From assembly GCA_903820655.1 (NCBI GenBank), contig CAIJIA010000078.1:1-6922 (forward strand): DNA of 6,922 bases, read 5' to 3'. Origin of the DNA: an uncultured Chloroflexota bacterium (lineage in GTDB: Bacteria > Chloroflexota > Limnocylindria > Limnocylindrales > Limnocylindraceae). The position numbers and the translations under genes are program-made. The notes beneath the pieces were generated by a model. That model was not told the DNA's origin. It worked only from the letters and a program-made list of their open reading frames with translations, and made no database searches. Positions 5,956 to 6,922 of the stretch are shown here, piece by piece (position 1 is the stretch's first letter; every line of letters begins with the position of its first letter).

Positions 5956-6372
5956 CTAGGAGTCGAGCGACTCGTTCTTCTCTAAGTCCACAACGGCGGT
6001 GCGTAGGCCAATCGGCTCGCGCCCTGAGAGCAGCGCCTCAGCGATGGCAAGATCGGGGTCCTCCTCCTCGCCTTCGTCAGCGGCGTGGGCACCCGCCCCC
6101 TCGTGCGTCAGAAGGCGCGTCTCACCCTCCTCGGAGGAGATGCCCACTGCGGCCACCAGGCGGGAATCGAGCGAGGCAGCGAAGTCGTGCTCGCGCTCCA
6201 GCTCAGCGGCGATCGCCTCAAGGAGGGTCTCCTCGGTAAAGGTCTCAATCACCCGGCTGCGGGCCGTCTCGACCATCGCCAAGAACTCGCTCGGGGCAAA
6301 GGCCTCGTCGTGGGCGAGGGTCATGCCGATGGCGAGTTCGTCGTCTGCCTCGTGAAGTTCATAGAAGTACAC
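5956..6372 (-). CDS. Small, strongly acidic protein of unknown function
   Basis: I recognise no domain. From GTG at 6372 the product has 138 residues, about 35 Asp/Glu against 8 Lys/Arg. The N-terminal part reads like a folded domain: an aromatic strand YFYELHEADDEL (2-13), a helix with FAPSEFLAMVETARSRVIET (25-44) and a second, TLLEAIAAELEREHDF (49-64). A less ordered acidic stretch (about 92-107, DEGEEEDPD) and a hydrophobic strand IGLRTAVVDLEK (121-132) follow. There is no signal peptide or membrane segment, so it should be cytoplasmic. The frame stays open upstream to 6633, but that part lies over the FtsB-like gene and is of low quality; GTG 6372 has TAGCCT seven bases upstream, like the leaderless starts nearby. 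ATG at residue 17 is the alternative. It converges on capA and diverges from the FtsB-like gene. Confidence 0.6.
   Translation of the reverse strand: MYFYELHEADDELAIGMTLAHDEAFAPSEFLAMVETARSRVIETFTEETLLEAIAAELEREHDFAASLDSRLVAAVGISSEEGETRLLTHEGAGAHAADEGEEEDPDLAIAEALLSGREPIGLRTAVVDLEKNESLDS
5960..5983 (+). terminator. Weak terminator-like hairpin after the CapA gene
   Basis: GAGTC and GACTC (5960-5964, 5969-5973) can pair around GAGC, followed by GTTCTTCTCT, six T in ten. It begins 21 bases after the CapA stop, the right place for a plus-strand terminator, but the stem is only five pairs and the T-run is broken. It also lies within the final codons of the acidic-protein gene on the other strand, so the pairing may be accidental. 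Confidence 0.25.
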
Positions 6373-6379
6373 GCCGCGC

Positions 6380-6385
6380 AGGCTA
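6380..6385 (-). promoter_or_regulatory. Candidate -10 box for the acidic-protein gene
   Basis: Read on the minus strand, TAGCCT ends seven bases before the GTG at 6372, close to the six-base distance at the other leaderless candidates. No clear -35 hexamer is visible 16-18 bases upstream. This box is the main reason for choosing GTG 6372 over the more upstream starts in the same frame. Confidence 0.4.
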
Positions 6386-6407
6386 TCACCCCGCGCAGCG
6401 CCCCTGC

Positions 6408-6436
6408 TTGACGCCGATGGGTGGGGCACGGAGACT
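6408..6436 (+). promoter_or_regulatory. Promoter of the FtsB/DivIC-like gene, leaderless
   Basis: TTGACG (6408-6413) matches five of six bases of the TTGACA -35 consensus. After exactly 17 bases comes GAGACT (6431-6436), a degenerate -10 that keeps the two most conserved positions, A at 2 and T at 6. It ends six bases before ATG 6443. This is the only promoter in the window with a good -35, which may compensate for its poor -10. Confidence 0.5.
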
Positions 6437-6442
6437 GGCGCT

Positions 6443-6847
6443 ATGAGGGTCATGATTCGTCGACGCACCAGCACCATGCGCGGCGCCCTGATCTTCCTCG
6501 GGCAGGCGCTCATCGTCGCGCTCTTCGTTGTGGAGTTTGGGAGAAATCTGATCGGCGTGATCCAGGTGAATACACGCTTGGCGCAGTTGCGCGACGAGAC
6601 CGCGGCGCTCCAGGCTCGGGCCGACGCCCTCACGGCAGAGCGCGTCCTCCTCGACGACGCCGCCTTCCTCGAACTGGTCGCACGCGGCTACAGCCTCGGC
6701 TCCACCGTGGAGCGCCCGTTCGTCTTGGCGGCCGATGCGGCACCACTCCCAGAGGATGCTCCAGGCTCTGGAGCACGGCGGTTCAGCCCTGATGCACTGA
6801 CTCGCTCGCCGCTCGACGCGTGGCTTGACCTGCTCCTCGGGAGCTAA
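6443..6847 (+). CDS. FtsB/DivIC-like septum formation initiator protein
   Basis: A 134-residue bitopic membrane protein of the DivIC/FtsB type, which in other bacteria bridges divisome proteins FtsL and FtsQ/DivIB and helps activate septal peptidoglycan synthesis. The architecture is typical: a short basic N-terminus (MRVMIRRR), one membrane helix at about 14-32, then an extracytoplasmic coiled coil at about 41-70 (LAQLRDETAALQARADALTA) and a small C-terminal motif, FLELVARGYSLGSTVERPFV (75-94), in the position of the ARE-LG-v-pGE segment of the family. The family has low sequence identity, so the call rests mostly on architecture and this segment. A further 40 or so residues at the C-terminus, rich in Ala/Pro/Asp, exceed the usual length. 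ATG 6443 is chosen for its promoter; ATG 6452 or 6476 are possible. The gene diverges from the acidic-protein gene over 70 bases. Confidence 0.72.
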   Translation: MRVMIRRRTSTMRGALIFLGQALIVALFVVEFGRNLIGVIQVNTRLAQLRDETAALQARADALTAERVLLDDAAFLELVARGYSLGSTVERPFVLAADAAPLPEDAPGSGARRFSPDALTRSPLDAWLDLLLGS

Positions 6848-6853
6848 GGCGAA

Positions 6854-6922
6854 CTACCTCTTCGGATCTCCGAAGATCGTCCAGTGCCACGCCTTCTCAG
6901 CCTCGCCGGTGATCTCAATCGC
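6854..6922 (-). CDS. C-terminal fragment of an unrecognised protein
   Basis: On the minus strand the frame is open from the window edge to a TAG at 6856-6854 and reads AIEITGEAEKAWHWTIFGDP, then KR. Third codon positions are mostly G or C (about 18 of 22), and the other minus frames give either an early stop or an arginine/serine-rich string. It therefore looks like the last 22 codons of a real gene that converges on the FtsB-like gene with six bases between the stops. The fragment is too short for a family assignment. Confidence 0.5.
   Translation of the reverse strand, partial: AIEITGEAEKAWHWTIFGDPKR
6859..6876. terminator. Hairpin between convergent genes
   Basis: TCTTCGG and CCGAAGA pair perfectly (seven pairs) around ATCT, starting 12 bases after the FtsB-like stop. 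No T-run follows on the plus strand (TCGTCC), and the hairpin occupies codons of the minus-strand fragment. It could still slow polymerase arriving from either side. Low confidence as a terminator; the inverted repeat itself is certain. Confidence 0.3.

Noticed and set aside
6373..6633. Upstream extension of the acidic-protein frame on the minus strand
   Set aside because: It runs through the membrane helix and coiled-coil codons of the FtsB-like gene and has a basic, low-quality composition unlike the acidic protein.
6421..6792. Alternative plus-strand reading frame over the FtsB-like gene
   Set aside because: It is an arginine/glycine-rich shadow frame with no domain, while the other frame shows a membrane helix and coiled coil.
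1..6922. CRISPR array, insertion sequence, prophage, toxin-antitoxin pair or defence island
   Set aside because: No spaced direct repeats, transposase, integrase or paired small antagonistic genes are visible; the genes are mostly housekeeping. The RecB-like fragment has Cas4-like cysteine spacing, but nothing else CRISPR-related is nearby.

Overview
The window is a compact, GC-rich bacterial chromosome segment (GC clearly above half by eye, not counted). It holds nine protein-coding genes, two of them cut by the window ends. I see no RNA genes, CRISPR arrays, insertion sequences or phage genes. Gaps between genes are very short, and several genes overlap by 4 to about 19 bases. Starts are not preceded by strong Shine-Dalgarno sequences. 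Four or five genes instead carry a TAnnnT-like -10 hexamer ending 6 to 7 bases before the start codon, the arrangement expected of leaderless mRNAs. With the CapA-family architecture and a divergent FtsB/DivIC-like gene, this suggests a streamlined member of the Chloroflexota (Limnocylindria-like) or a related high-GC lineage. That assignment is inference.

Layout, left to right. Positions 1-266 (+) hold the C-terminus of a PD-(D/E)XK/RecB-type nuclease with the last three cysteines of an Fe-S cluster. It overlaps by ATGA a four-helix membrane protein of unknown function (263-775). After an 84-base gap with a dyad symmetry over a -10-like hexamer comes an agmatinase/ureohydrolase (860-1930). 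It overlaps a class I SAM-dependent methyltransferase with a TTG start (1912-2679), which in turn overlaps glutamate racemase murI (2672-3562). murI converges on an MTA/SAH nucleosidase (3559-4314, -), and the two stop codons share a CTAG palindrome. The nucleosidase diverges from a lipoprotein-like CapA-family protein (4332-5939, +), with only 17 bases between start codons and one TAGGATA sequence able to act as the -10 element on both strands. CapA converges on a small, very acidic unknown protein (5956-6372, -), which diverges from an FtsB/DivIC-like septum formation protein (6443-6847, +). The last 69 bases hold the C-terminal codons of a minus-strand gene that runs off the window.

Themes: cell envelope (murI supplies D-glutamate for peptidoglycan; an FtsB/DivIC-like divisome protein; an exported CapA-type enzyme) and SAM/polyamine chemistry (agmatinase makes putrescine; a SAM methyltransferase releases SAH; the nucleosidase clears SAH and MTA). 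The genes are a mixture of housekeeping functions, not one dedicated system. The most interesting signal is transcriptional: the shared, symmetric -10 box at 4320-4326 that appears to fire two leaderless mRNAs in opposite directions, and the recurrence of the same start-codon spacing at other genes.
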